Below, in pieces: positions 33,483 to 41,541 of a DNA stretch of 43,324 bases. Source of the DNA: Haloferax elongans ATCC BAA-1513. GTDB lineage: Archaea > Halobacteriota > Halobacteria > Halobacteriales > Haloferacaceae. Every line of letters begins with the position of its first letter. Within the stretch, counting starts at the first letter, position 1. Made by a program: the position numbers and the translations under genes. Below the pieces are notes generated by a model. That model made no database searches. It worked only from the letters and a program-made list of their open reading frames with translations, and had not been told where the DNA came from. The DNA lies in assembly GCF_000336755.1 (NCBI RefSeq), contig NZ_AOLK01000001.1, forward strand, positions 1-43,324, read 5' to 3'.

Positions 33483-34295
33483 TCAGCCGTTTCTCTCGGC
33501 GGCGTTCTCCATCCGGGTTTGGCGCACCACGACGGCCAGCGAAATGGCGTGAACTGGTCCGACCACCACCGTACTCAGAAGCCCGCCTGCGACCGGTATC
33601 TGTGCGAGTGCCCACGATGCCAGGCCAAACAGAGTCAGCAGCCAGAACAACGTCACGCGAATCCCACTCGACGCTCGGACACTCTTCCAGAGTGCCGTCT
33701 TGACTCGGTTGTCCGCAGCCAGAAATCCGGGAACGAGGAAGATCCGAACGAGGACGAGCACGAAGATGAGAAACAACAGTGCCCCGAATACGAGGCTCTC
33801 CACGTCGATACTCGGAGAGCCGAGCATCCAGGGGAGAATCGTCACTGCCGACATCCCGCCGAGGTATCTGGCGAGCGAACTGCGGCACCGCTCGACGTCG
33901 AGTGCGCGAGTAATCGTCAGCCAGCCAGCGACTCCGGCTGCAACTACCACGAGGAGTTCGAGTGTTGCGGCGCCGACCAAATACGGGAGTCGGAGGTCGA
34001 CGAACGCGGCGACACGTCTGGCTGTTCTGGCAGTCCCCATCGGAAACACGGAATATTGGACGCTGAACGTTTGACTGAGTCCATCCGACGCCGACGCTGG
34101 AATCGGGTCACGCATGCGAACCCAGTCGGCGAAGGCGACGAAGAGACCCACAACCATGAACGGGACGACGAGCCCTGGGTCTCGACTGACGTGCCTTTTC
34201 ACCGATTTGAGTATGACTGGGGTCGACAGCCATCGCTTGGATGCTGTGGTCGTTGGTTCGGTGTCGGCCGCGCCGTGTTCTCGTTCGTTCGTCAT
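33483..34295 (-). CDS. Integral membrane protein, unknown
   Basis: A 270-residue protein with a soluble N-terminus (about 45 residues) and around five or six membrane helices (VPFMVVGLFVAFADWV, LVGAATLELLVVVAAGVAGWL, YLGGMSAVTILPWMLG, LVFGALLFLIFVLVLVRIFLVPGFLA, TLFWLLTLFGLASWAL, VVVGPVHAISLAVVVRQ). The pattern resembles haloarchaeal DUF-type membrane proteins, with no named function. Its ATG overlaps the stop of the beta-propeller gene by four bases, so they are expressed together and may form one membrane complex. Confidence 0.7.
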   Translation of the reverse strand: MTNEREHGAADTEPTTTASKRWLSTPVILKSVKRHVSRDPGLVVPFMVVGLFVAFADWVRMRDPIPASASDGLSQTFSVQYSVFPMGTARTARRVAAFVDLRLPYLVGAATLELLVVVAAGVAGWLTITRALDVERCRSSLARYLGGMSAVTILPWMLGSPSIDVESLVFGALLFLIFVLVLVRIFLVPGFLAADNRVKTALWKSVRASSGIRVTLFWLLTLFGLASWALAQIPVAGGLLSTVVVGPVHAISLAVVVRQTRMENAAERNG

Positions 34296-35509
34296 TTTGC
34301 TTCCTCCAGTGCGATGACGCGCTCGCGGTTCACTGCATAGAGAACGCCGTCGCCGACGACGGGCGCAGAGAGCGGGACCTGTGGGGGTTGAAACTCGAAC
34401 CGCTTGTCACCTGTTTCGGCGTCGAAAGCGACGAGCGAATAGCCCTCTTTGACTGCATACACGACACCGTCGGCGACGACTGGTGCCGTCGCTCCACCGA
34501 ATGGCGCGGTCCACAGCGTCTCTCCCGTTTCGAGGTCCAGTGCGTGTAGCGACTCCCGTTCATCGGTGACGAAGATTGTTCCGTCGGCCACCGCCGATGC
34601 ACTTTCGGTCGCGTTCGCATCTAGCGTACGTTTCCACAGTGTCGTCCCATCGTTGGGGTCTAGTAGCCAAACTACTCCACGGGAGGGGACGACGAGGCCC
34701 GCTTCGGTCGCAATTGGCGGCAAGAGTAACTGCTCGTCGACGTCGCGTTGCCAGTGTTTCTCTCCAGAATCTGTGTGGAGCGCGGTCACGCCATTGGGCC
34801 AGTTCGTGACGTAGGCGAATCCGTCTTTCACGGCGGGCCTGTTGAAGTCGGCACTGGCCGTGTCGTCTTCGAGTATCGTCGTTCGCCACCGAATCTTCCC
34901 GTCGTCTGGGTCGAGTGCGGCGATGTCGTTCTCGCCCGGAATCGGTGTGTAGATTGCCCCGTCGGCGACGACCGGTGCCACCGGGTCTGCTGGACTAAAG
35001 AAGAACCGTCCAGTCTCGTATCGTTGGTTCCACCGTTCGACCCCGAATTGGGTCTCTGTGAGTGGTAACCCGAAACCACCGGAAGCGTTCAGGCCGAACA
35101 CTCCGGCCGAGGACCCGACTGCCAGCGTGTCGGTGTTGTAGACCGATGACTGAGAACGAGCTGGCGGCGACTGATAGGGACCGGGATGGCCGAATTTTTT
35201 GGCTCCTGTCTCGGCATCGAGTGCGAGCAGTCCCTCTCCAACGGCGTAGAGTGTATCGTCCAGCAGAATCGGAGACTCTGTTCCGCGAAACCAGCCTGTC
35301 GAGTCGTGCGACCACGCAACCTTCACACCGTCTTTTGGCCCGCTTGCTGCGGGATTGTACCCGGTTCCTTCAGGGTCGTACCGGTCCATCGGCCAGTCGT
35401 ATTCGGTTGCGGAAGTAGACCTCGAGTCGCTGGCGGCGACCGTACTCGCCAGTGACCCAGTCGCGGCGAGTCCGGTTAGTTTGAGAAATCGGCGTCTGGA
35501 GGGGACCAT
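34292..35509 (-). CDS. PQQ-type beta-propeller repeat protein, Tat-exported
   Basis: A 405-residue protein with a Tat signal (SRRRFLKLTGLAATGSLASTVAA) and seven or so WD/PQQ-like blades: repeats of LLALDAETGAKKF, IAALDPDDGKIRWRT, VTALHTDSGEKHWQRD, VWLLDPNDGTTLWKRT, LHALDLETGETLWTAP and LVAFDAETGDKRFEF. The blade motif ALD.(E/D)TG..(K/L)W is that of PQQ enzyme repeats, but such propellers often lack PQQ and serve as binding scaffolds. No catalytic PQQ residues are obvious. The gene has its own promoter and is coupled to the membrane protein that follows. Confidence 0.85.
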   Translation of the reverse strand: MVPSRRRFLKLTGLAATGSLASTVAASDSRSTSATEYDWPMDRYDPEGTGYNPAASGPKDGVKVAWSHDSTGWFRGTESPILLDDTLYAVGEGLLALDAETGAKKFGHPGPYQSPPARSQSSVYNTDTLAVGSSAGVFGLNASGGFGLPLTETQFGVERWNQRYETGRFFFSPADPVAPVVADGAIYTPIPGENDIAALDPDDGKIRWRTTILEDDTASADFNRPAVKDGFAYVTNWPNGVTALHTDSGEKHWQRDVDEQLLLPPIATEAGLVVPSRGVVWLLDPNDGTTLWKRTLDANATESASAVADGTIFVTDERESLHALDLETGETLWTAPFGGATAPVVADGVVYAVKEGYSLVAFDAETGDKRFEFQPPQVPLSAPVVGDGVLYAVNRERVIALEEAK

Positions 35510-35533
35510 CTACTCCATCTTCTGGTTTGTTCA

Positions 35534-35542
35534 CATAATTAG
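35534..35542 (-). promoter_or_regulatory. TATA-like promoter of beta-propeller gene
   Basis: Minus-strand CTAATTATG is centred about 29 bases before the ATG at 35509, indicating a leaderless transcript. Confidence 0.5.
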
Positions 35543-35565
35543 TGTCGATACGTGAGGAGTTGCTC

Positions 35566-36027
35566 TTAGCTTCTGTTGAGTGCCCCCTCGGGGACCGGAC
35601 GCACCACTCCGAATACGAAGCGATAGCCGAGGAACCCGAGATACATGCCGATGAACCCGGCGTAGTAGAATCCCACGAGTGCCGAATTCAGAACGAGCGG
35701 AAGACAGACCGTTGCAATCCCAATTGCGGTGAACAAGACAGTCTGCAGCGGATTGTTCCGTAGGTAGTCTCGGACATCGTAGAACCGAGACGGGAAGGCT
35801 TGGTGCTCAGATAGGTATTGGAACCACCCACAGCCGCCAGCGACGAGGCCGGTAATCAGTACATGCACGACCGAAATGTCGAACGGTACGTCGAAGAAGA
35901 TGAACTGATTGAGTATCCACACGCCGGACGCCCCCAAGAGAAAGTCACGCAGGAGAACTCTTCGTGCGTCGTCCATCGATAGTGTGAGGTACTCACGGGA
36001 CTGTTTCATATCTTGTTTTCGGGACAT
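35566..36027 (-). CDS. Small integral membrane protein, unknown
   Basis: A 153-residue protein (147 if the second Met is used) with four predicted helices: LLGASGVWILNQFIFF, VVHVLITGLVAGGCGWFQYL, VLFTAIGIATVCLPLVLNSALVG and GFYYAGFIGMYLGFLGYRFVFGV. A soluble loop with YDVRDYLRNNP links helices 2 and 3. I recognise no family. It shares strand with the beta-propeller gene (56-base gap) but that gene has its own promoter. Confidence 0.65.
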   Translation of the reverse strand: MSRKQDMKQSREYLTLSMDDARRVLLRDFLLGASGVWILNQFIFFDVPFDISVVHVLITGLVAGGCGWFQYLSEHQAFPSRFYDVRDYLRNNPLQTVLFTAIGIATVCLPLVLNSALVGFYYAGFIGMYLGFLGYRFVFGVVRPVPEGALNRS

Positions 36028-36102
36028 GTGTCGCCGAGAGGGACGGATCTGTCTGGCTCTGCCTGCTGTGAGTACCGAACAAAGTACGAGCAGTCGGCTC
36101 CG

Positions 36103-36615
36103 CTAGGCGGTCTCGAGGTCGTAACCCCACTCCCGAAGTATCTCGGCGATTAACTCTGGATTCCGCTGGGCGACCACCATCGCGGCTTCACGGTAATCGG
36201 ATTTGTACACGTTCTCCCCGAGGAGTTCTTCGAGCGTATCCTGGAGCTCTGCTTCCCCATCGATAACCTCCTCACGGAGGAAGTACGGAACCTGCTCGCG
36301 TCCCTCGTTTACCTTGTTGCGCCGAAGTTTGTACGGAATCGAGTCCATCGTCGGTCGCTGGGACTTCGATTGCGACTCTGATTCTGACTCTGACTCTGAG
36401 TTTGACTTTGTCTCGGACTCTGAACCCGACTCCACGGCGTCCGTCTCAGCGGTGTGTGCCTCAGTGGTCTGAGTCTCAGTAGGACTTGCCGATGAGTTGT
36501 CGGTCTCTGTCTCTTCGTCCACCGACCGTGCAGACTCTTGTTCCGTCTCCGCAGGTTGTGTTTCTTCGTCCGTATCGTCGAGACCGGCGTCTCGGGACCC
36601 TGATTTGAGTCCCAT
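36103..36615 (-). CDS. Ser/Glu-rich partner protein of ParA
   Basis: A 170-residue protein whose ATG overlaps the ParA stop (TAATG), so the two are translated together. Residues 1-85 are disordered and very acidic, with a run of alternating Ser and Glu (SESESESESQSKSQ). Residues 86-170 are folded and conserved-looking: MDSIPYKLRRNKVNEGREQVPYFLREEVIDGE, then a helical part ending REAAMVVAQRNPELIAEILREWGYDLETA. The basic patch (YKLRRNKVNEGREQ) may bind DNA or ParA. In the ParB position this would be the centromere-binding protein, without any ParB fold visible. That role is inferred. Confidence 0.7.
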   Translation of the reverse strand: MGLKSGSRDAGLDDTDEETQPAETEQESARSVDEETETDNSSASPTETQTTEAHTAETDAVESGSESETKSNSESESESESQSKSQRPTMDSIPYKLRRNKVNEGREQVPYFLREEVIDGEAELQDTLEELLGENVYKSDYREAAMVVAQRNPELIAEILREWGYDLETA

Positions 36616-37472
36616 TAGGCAGTCACCTCGGGGGCTTCGAGACCGGCCTCGCGTTCGAGATGCCGGGCGAGTTCGTCGAACTGGTCGAGCGTTTCGAGTT
36701 CGTAGTCGCGCTTCCGGTCGCGATGTTCCTCGACGTACGTGTAGGGGGTACACTGTTGTTTCCAGCACCCTTCCATCAGCGACCCGCGCTCGCCGACGAC
36801 GACCGGAACTGGGAAGCCGCTTTCGCGGAGTTCACTGAGAATCTCCCGCTGGTCGCGCGTATCTTTGTATCCGATTGGCAGGACAGACAGGACGCCCACG
36901 TCGACGTTGATGCTCTGTTCCAGTCCGTCGACGAGGTCGTCGAGTCCCTCGATGGACTCCTGTCCTTTTGCCGTCGCTTCGAACGGGATGACCACGTTCC
37001 GTACTGCGACGAGCGCGTTGTAGAGAATCGGACCTGCCTTCCCGGCGGAGTCGACGATGACGACGTCGTACTCGTCGCGGACGTTCGCCTCCCGGAGGAC
37101 GCGATGGAGCTGGTGGTACATGCTGTAGGACTCTCCGAAGTTCTCGGCCTGCTGTTTCTCGTTGAGCAGGAACTCGTGGAGGTCTTCGAGCATGTTGTGG
37201 GAGGGTATGAGGTCGATACCGCCTTCGACCTCGATAGCGAGGTCGTGGAAGTCTCCCTTCGGTCGGCCGACGAGATGCCGAACGAGGTTGTCGACGTTCG
37301 GGTCTCCGCGGTCGTAGTCGGGACCGAAGAAGTAGGTGAGGCTCCCGTTTTGCGTGTCCATGTCGATTACGAGCACGTCGTGTCCGGCGCGGGCGTGGCT
37401 CGCCGCGAGCGTCGCCGCGGTCGTCGTCTTCCCGACGCCTCCTGCCTCCGAAACCGGCGCGTACGTGAGCAT
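36615..37472 (-). CDS. ParA/Soj-family partition ATPase
   Basis: A 285-residue Walker-type ATPase. The start is the ATG giving MLTYAPVSEAGGVGKTTT, 28 bases after a clear TATA element; a TTG 45 bases upstream is in frame. The P-loop is AGGVGKTTT with P-loop Lys15, but position 10, where the ParA signature Lys (KGGxGKT) stands, is Ala. Walker A' VLVIDMDTQNGSLTYFFG and Walker B YDVVIVDSAGKAG are present. The downstream QQCTPYTYVEEHRDRKRDYELETLDQFDELARHL tail is shared with other haloarchaeal SojA-type proteins. It should drive segregation of the replicon, or position cargo, with the coupled Ser/Glu-rich protein and DNA sites upstream. Confidence 0.9.
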   Translation of the reverse strand: MLTYAPVSEAGGVGKTTTAATLAASHARAGHDVLVIDMDTQNGSLTYFFGPDYDRGDPNVDNLVRHLVGRPKGDFHDLAIEVEGGIDLIPSHNMLEDLHEFLLNEKQQAENFGESYSMYHQLHRVLREANVRDEYDVVIVDSAGKAGPILYNALVAVRNVVIPFEATAKGQESIEGLDDLVDGLEQSINVDVGVLSVLPIGYKDTRDQREILSELRESGFPVPVVVGERGSLMEGCWKQQCTPYTYVEEHRDRKRDYELETLDQFDELARHLEREAGLEAPEVTA

Positions 37473-37494
37473 TTGCGCATTAGTTGGAGACCAT

Positions 37495-37506
37495 GAATAT
37501 AAATCT
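37495..37506 (-). promoter_or_regulatory. TATA-like promoter of parA operon
   Basis: Minus-strand AGATTTATATTC is centred 28 bases before the ATG at 37472, which fixes that start and a leaderless transcript. The first block of 13-bp repeats begins right behind it, so a repeat-binding protein could also control the operon. Confidence 0.65.
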
Positions 37507-37522
37507 AGGTCAGACAACGTAG

Positions 37523-37665
37523 CGATGACATCTGGCTATTGTATGTAGCTATATGGTATAGCTATAGTTTGTAACTATAGTTTCTGGCTACAGCATGTGC
37601 TCAAACATAGTGGATATATCGTGTGGCGATTGTGGACAGATACAGCCTGTACCTGCAACCTTTGG
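37523..37665. repeat. 13-bp phased repeat block 1
   Basis: Eleven consecutive 13-base units, degenerate but phased. The clearest are CTATTGTATGTAG, CTATATGGTATAG, CTATAGTTTGTAA, CTATAGTTTCTGG and CTACAGCATGTGC (37536-37600). Later units keep the phase with weaker identity. Confidence 0.7.
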
Positions 37666-37748
37666 GAGATACTGCTGTGGAGCAGCACCGTTCGTGACCC
37701 CAACTATCGGTACCCACGCCCACCATAGTTGAGAAACTCATCTGCAAA

Positions 37749-37904
37749 CTATGGGTGTGAGATGTAAGTTTAGGGTGTAGTTGTGGGGTCTGGGTTCTCA
37801 GTATAGTTGTAGGGTATAGTTATGAGATATAGCTATGAATTGCAGGTATGTGGTGTGGTTGTTGGCTGTGGTTATGACTTCTGAGTATGAATTATGGCTG
37901 TGGT
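37749..37904. repeat. 13-bp phased repeat block 2 (12 units)
   Basis: Twelve 13-base units without gaps, for example GTGTAGTTGTGGG, GTATAGTTGTAGG, GTATAGTTATGAG, ATATAGCTATGAA, GTGTGGTTGTTGG and CTGTGGTTATGAC. From 37801 on, T occupies positions 2, 8 and 10 of every unit, T position 4 of all but one, and position 6 is nearly always G. The phase differs from that of block 1. Confidence 0.85.
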
Positions 37905-38028
37905 TCTCTCAGATGCGTGCACCTCCCGGAGACGATCGGAGCCTCTATGCCCTCGATTTTAGTTGAGGGACCTGTCGGAACTGGTAATCACGGCGCTCCG
38001 CCGGTGCAACAGTATAGTGGGTACTGCC

Positions 38029-38132
38029 GTAGATTGTAGCTAGGTTTGGATTATACAATATGACTTCTTGATATAGCTGTTCACTATAGCTATACAGTAT
38101 AGGTGTACTGTATAGCTGTGTCGAATATATTT
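38029..38132. repeat. 13-bp phased repeat block 3
   Basis: Eight 13-base units including TTGATATAGCTGT, TCACTATAGCTAT, ACAGTATAGGTGT and ACTGTATAGCTGT (38068-38119). All share the core TATAG(C/G)T(G/A)T, closely related to the TATAGTT(A/G)T core of block 2. It ends at the 3' end of the hydrolase gene. Confidence 0.75.
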
Positions 38133-38154
38133 CGAGTACGACCCCGTCGTGCCG

Positions 38155-40134
38155 TCACGCTGTCTCGACAGGCACACCCCGTTCGTCGAGGGCGGCGACG
38201 ACGTGTGGAACGTCGCACACTCCGACCACGTCGAACACGGTGAGTTGTGAGTGAAACGGGACATCCGACTCGGTTACCATCTCGACGAAACTCGGGCCGA
38301 GGTTCCGAAGCTCTACGCTCCCGATGTTCTTTGCGACGGCTGCAGTGTACAGTGCGTGATACGCGCCGATTCCCTCCCCCACGAGAGAAACCGTTCCCGC
38401 GTCGGTCTCGCCGCGGAGGAACGCAACCGCACGAAGCACGTCGTACACACGCATCCCGAGAAGCGACGTTTCCAGTTGCAGTGCATCGTACGCGAATTTG
38501 AACTCGGTTCCGTAGATTCCGTGTTCGTCTTCGACCCACGCTGGAATCTCAATCGGGCGGTTCCGAACTGCACCGACACCGCGCGGGTCGAAGACGAACA
38601 CGGACCCATACTGCGTGGCGAGCGATTCGACTTCGCCCGCCCGTTCGGGGAGTGCTTCGGTCCCCGCTTCGAACAGGACGATTGCGGGTGACTCGGCAGT
38701 CTGGTCTGGGTCTGAAACCAACACGCCCGTCACGACGATGTCCGGGTCCCGTTCTGTCTTGAACCAGATGCGTTCGACATCGAGCCCGTTCCACTCGGAG
38801 TGGTCGACCGAGCGCGGAGCGAGTTCGCAGCCGTCGCGGTCGAGCGAGAACTTCTCGACCAGCGTCTCTCGCAGTTGCTGGGCGTCCCTCTCGTCACCGT
38901 CGGCAGCTGGCAGCGTGGTTGCGTCGGGGTGCGCCCGCGACACGTACGCGCGAATCAGGTCATCTATCGTTCGCTCGTCGTCGTACGCTCCTCGGACGCT
39001 TCCCTGTTGCGTACACTGTAGTCGTTCCCGGTCGAGAAGCGAGTGGTCGTCCTGTGGTTCGTACGGCCCGTTACCGAGGCGCTGGCACAGCCATTCGAAC
39101 ACGTCGTCTCCGAGTTCGTACACCGAGCAGTGTGTCGTGTCGGCGACGACCATCTCGACGTTTTCCTCGGCGTCGTACAGGTCGTAGCGACGCCGTGTGC
39201 GTTCGAACGCTTCTCTGACGCCTTCGATGGGGAAGTACTCGTCAGATGCTGCAGCACCGATGCAGACCGGTCGCGGTGCCATCGCCGAAAGGAAGTCGTC
39301 GTAGTTGATTCCCTGTGATATTGTACCGTAGAGTGCCTGCTCGGCGTCGATACGCTTCCCTGTCTTCAACCACTCTCGCCGCTCAGTCACTGCACAGCAC
39401 GGAGCGGCAGCGGCGACTCGGTCGTCCAGAAGCGAGAGGTACAGCGTTTGAATACCGCCGCCCGAGGTGCCGGTAACGCCGATTCTGTCACTGTCTGTGT
39501 CGGTTCGTTGGTGGAGATAGTCGAGCCCACACCTCGCGTCGTGAATCATGTATCGCGCGAGGTTCGTGCCTGCGTAGAAGCATTTCTGACCAGCATAGCA
39601 GTGGGCGAACACGCCACCACCACCACTCACGATTGTCTCTCCAGTTTCGGGGTCGTGGTATTGCTCGCGCTCTCCTTGCGCGATGGGGTCGAAGATGAGA
39701 ACGACGAACCCGTTCGAGGCTAGTTCGATGCAGGCTTTCTGATTGAGTGAATCCGTTTTCGGCGTGTCGATGTGCCCACAGCAAAAGAGAACCGCTGGGT
39801 GCGGTCCCTCGCCATCGGGAATGTAACAGTTTGCGGTCACGTGGAAGCTCGGCCGACTCTCGAAGACGACCGACTCGACCGAATACCCGTCTCGGTCGAG
39901 TCGTTCGACTGTCTCGACCGATGGGTTGTCCATTCGCTCGGGTAACCCGCCGATGTTCGACAGAAACGTCTCCCGGACCCACTCTCGGCGGTTTTCGAAC
40001 TCACTCTGCGAGTCGATAGCCTGCTTTTCGGCACGTTCGGCTGCAAAGTGACTCGCAGCACGGTCCAACACGTACCGCGACAACTGGTCTCGAACGTCGA
40101 CGTACCCGTCTACGCACTTGCCGAACCCATTCAT
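38155..40134 (-). CDS. Double alpha/beta-hydrolase (acetyl esterase/DLH-like)
   Basis: A 659-residue protein with no signal peptide. The first half (about 80-360) is an alpha/beta-hydrolase of the acetyl-xylan-esterase or dienelactone-hydrolase-like group: oxyanion stretch VLFCCGHIDTPK, nucleophile Ser224 in GVTGTSGGG, probable acid Asp298 in AASDEYFP and His335 in DTTHCSVYEL. The second half (about 440-659) repeats the fold (AIVLFEAGTEALPERAG, VFVFDPRGVGAVRNRP) but its elbow reads VGEGIGAYHA, with Glu-Gly where the Ser box should be, so it is probably inactive. Substrate is likely an acetylated or esterified carbohydrate or similar; this is inferred from the family. It has its own TATA element and an IS remnant directly upstream. 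Confidence 0.8.
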   Translation of the reverse strand: MNGFGKCVDGYVDVRDQLSRYVLDRAASHFAAERAEKQAIDSQSEFENRREWVRETFLSNIGGLPERMDNPSVETVERLDRDGYSVESVVFESRPSFHVTANCYIPDGEGPHPAVLFCCGHIDTPKTDSLNQKACIELASNGFVVLIFDPIAQGEREQYHDPETGETIVSGGGGVFAHCYAGQKCFYAGTNLARYMIHDARCGLDYLHQRTDTDSDRIGVTGTSGGGIQTLYLSLLDDRVAAAAPCCAVTERREWLKTGKRIDAEQALYGTISQGINYDDFLSAMAPRPVCIGAAASDEYFPIEGVREAFERTRRRYDLYDAEENVEMVVADTTHCSVYELGDDVFEWLCQRLGNGPYEPQDDHSLLDRERLQCTQQGSVRGAYDDERTIDDLIRAYVSRAHPDATTLPAADGDERDAQQLRETLVEKFSLDRDGCELAPRSVDHSEWNGLDVERIWFKTERDPDIVVTGVLVSDPDQTAESPAIVLFEAGTEALPERAGEVESLATQYGSVFVFDPRGVGAVRNRPIEIPAWVEDEHGIYGTEFKFAYDALQLETSLLGMRVYDVLRAVAFLRGETDAGTVSLVGEGIGAYHALYTAAVAKNIGSVELRNLGPSFVEMVTESDVPFHSQLTVFDVVGVCDVPHVVAALDERGVPVETA

Positions 40135-40155
40135 CGGTATCTGTTGAGATATCAG

Positions 40156-40166
40156 TAATTTATTAT
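40156..40166 (-). promoter_or_regulatory. TATA-like promoter of hydrolase gene
   Basis: Minus-strand GATAATAAATT is centred about 26 bases before the ATG at 40134. It lies only 25 bases beyond the end of an IS6-type transposase remnant, so the insertion may have shaped this promoter. Confidence 0.5.
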
Positions 40167-40190
40167 CATTCTACTGGAGGGACGGTCTCG

Positions 40191-40655
40191 TTAATACTCC
40201 CCAACTGGTGTTCGTTTGTCGAGTGATTGATGCGGTGGCTGAAAGTTATAATAATGTATAATTTATACAAGATACTAGTGGGCACTTAGCTGACTTCCCA
40301 CTCGTGAGTTGTGGAAACGGTCGACCCTCATTTGGACGTCTGGAACAACTTTTCAATCAGGTTTCGGTTTGTGTAATTGATCCGAACGTCCGACTCTAAT
40401 CGGGCGATAAATGTCCAATAACTGGAGAAATCTGCCAAAAACTCAGCCTCTGAACAATCATGTTTCTCGGTGAGTCTATGGAGAAACGCAGCCGTCGGAT
40501 CTGTTCTGTGAGGTTTGAACACTGTGACGTCGAGAATCATCTCTGAGTTGGTGTTTATTGCACTGTACAATCAAGACCAAACTCTCGTTGGTTTTGACAG
40601 TAGTTTTTGTTCACTGCGACCCGACTTGGCTGCGACGTCGGCGGATTTTAAATAA
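40191..40655 (-). pseudogene. Degenerate IS6-type (IS240-like) transposase
   Basis: Frames on the minus strand line up with the haloarchaeal IS6-type DDE transposase in several broken pieces. They read, in order: PPTSQPSRVAVN, then TTVKTNESLVL, then an intact 80-residue stretch (LYSAINTNSEMILDVTVFKP, RTDPTAAFLHRLTEKHDCSE, NYTNRNLIEKLFQTSK), then a shifted frame MRVDRFHNSRVGS, and finally IIHYYNFQPPHQSLD. The N-terminal helix-turn-helix part is gone. At least three frameshifts and a stop make it inactive. Confidence 0.75.
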
Positions 40656-41330
40656 TATTTGATAAATGATATCTTTACTGGACTATCCTTGATACGCCAG
40701 TTCGCCGGTTGAGTCTTTGACCGACGCTGGTACTGTTTTTTGACTGTCGAGTCGCTCCTCAACACATGACAGATACTCGTCGGACGACAGGCCTTGGGAT
40801 ACAGTTGCTCGGGGTACAGCTGACACTCTGTCGGCGGTCGACGCGGCTGCCGGGCCACTCATCCATGTCACCGAGAGCTCAGAAACACACTCGCCTTCAT
40901 GTCTGAGACTATCGATATAGCTGTTCTCAAGACGGATCACCACGTTGCTGACTAGGTCGGGGACGCTGCTACCGAGGCGCGACGGTTCGAATTTCGGGGG
41001 CAGACGTACGAGTTGACGCGACAGTAATATGGAGAGATGTTCGACGAAGGGGCCGTGCACACTCTGGACTTCTGGTCGGGTGTGAGAGTACGGACTGTAT
41101 TGGTACCGTGGTGGCTTGGATCGCTCCGGGGCAACTGATCTAGGTGGCTTCGAACGACACGCTGCAGATCCGTTCAGTCCTCGACAGTGTGTTCATAACA
41201 ATTGATTAACAGTTACAACAGTACTCATGTAAATATTGTTTATTTTATACTTATAACCGTGACGACTGGGTTGGGCGGACTTCTCCTGTATGGGAGCGGT
41301 CGGGTTGACTCCGTTGAGTGAACCCGCACA
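40656..41330. other. Decayed region between two IS remnants
   Basis: About 675 bases with no supported gene. A 125-codon minus-strand frame (40683-41060) has ordinary composition but no family I know and may be leftover chromosomal coding sequence. 41190-41260 is AT-rich. Confidence 0.4.
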
Positions 41331-41480
41331 ATGCGTGGCGACCGCTTTCATATTGTGTGGGTGGGGAGTTAGGGAACCGTCCTCGAGTGGGTCATACAAT
41401 TTGTGCACTACTATAATTTCCAGAGACCGTATCAATCGCTTGACGGACAAACGCCGGTTGCGGAGGCCACTCACGAGACA
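41331..41480 (+). pseudogene. C-terminal remnant of IS6-type transposase
   Basis: Plus-strand codons read MRGDRFHIVWVGS, a stop, then GTVLEWVIQFVHYYNFQRPY and QSLDGQTPVAEA. This is the last ~50 residues of the same transposase type as the minus-strand remnant, with an in-frame TAG inside. The opposite strand and different wording show that it is a separate copy. Confidence 0.7.
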
Positions 41481-41541
41481 GTACCCGACCATATTATATG
41501 TATGTCAAAAAGACTTTACTGTGTGTTGAAGAGTTCCTCTC

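Noticed and set aside
37523..38132. CRISPR array
   Set aside because: Units are 13 bases, degenerate and directly adjacent, with no unique spacers and no cas genes nearby.
40683..41060. 125-codon minus-strand frame as a real gene
   Set aside because: No family, no promoter element and it lies between two transposon remnants; it is treated as decayed sequence.
40328..41331. A simple inversion splitting one transposase gene into the minus-strand and plus-strand pieces
   Set aside because: The minus-strand copy continues past the supposed break in a shifted frame (MRVDRFHNSRVGS and HYYNFQPPHQSLD), so the plus-strand C-terminus is a second copy, not the missing half.
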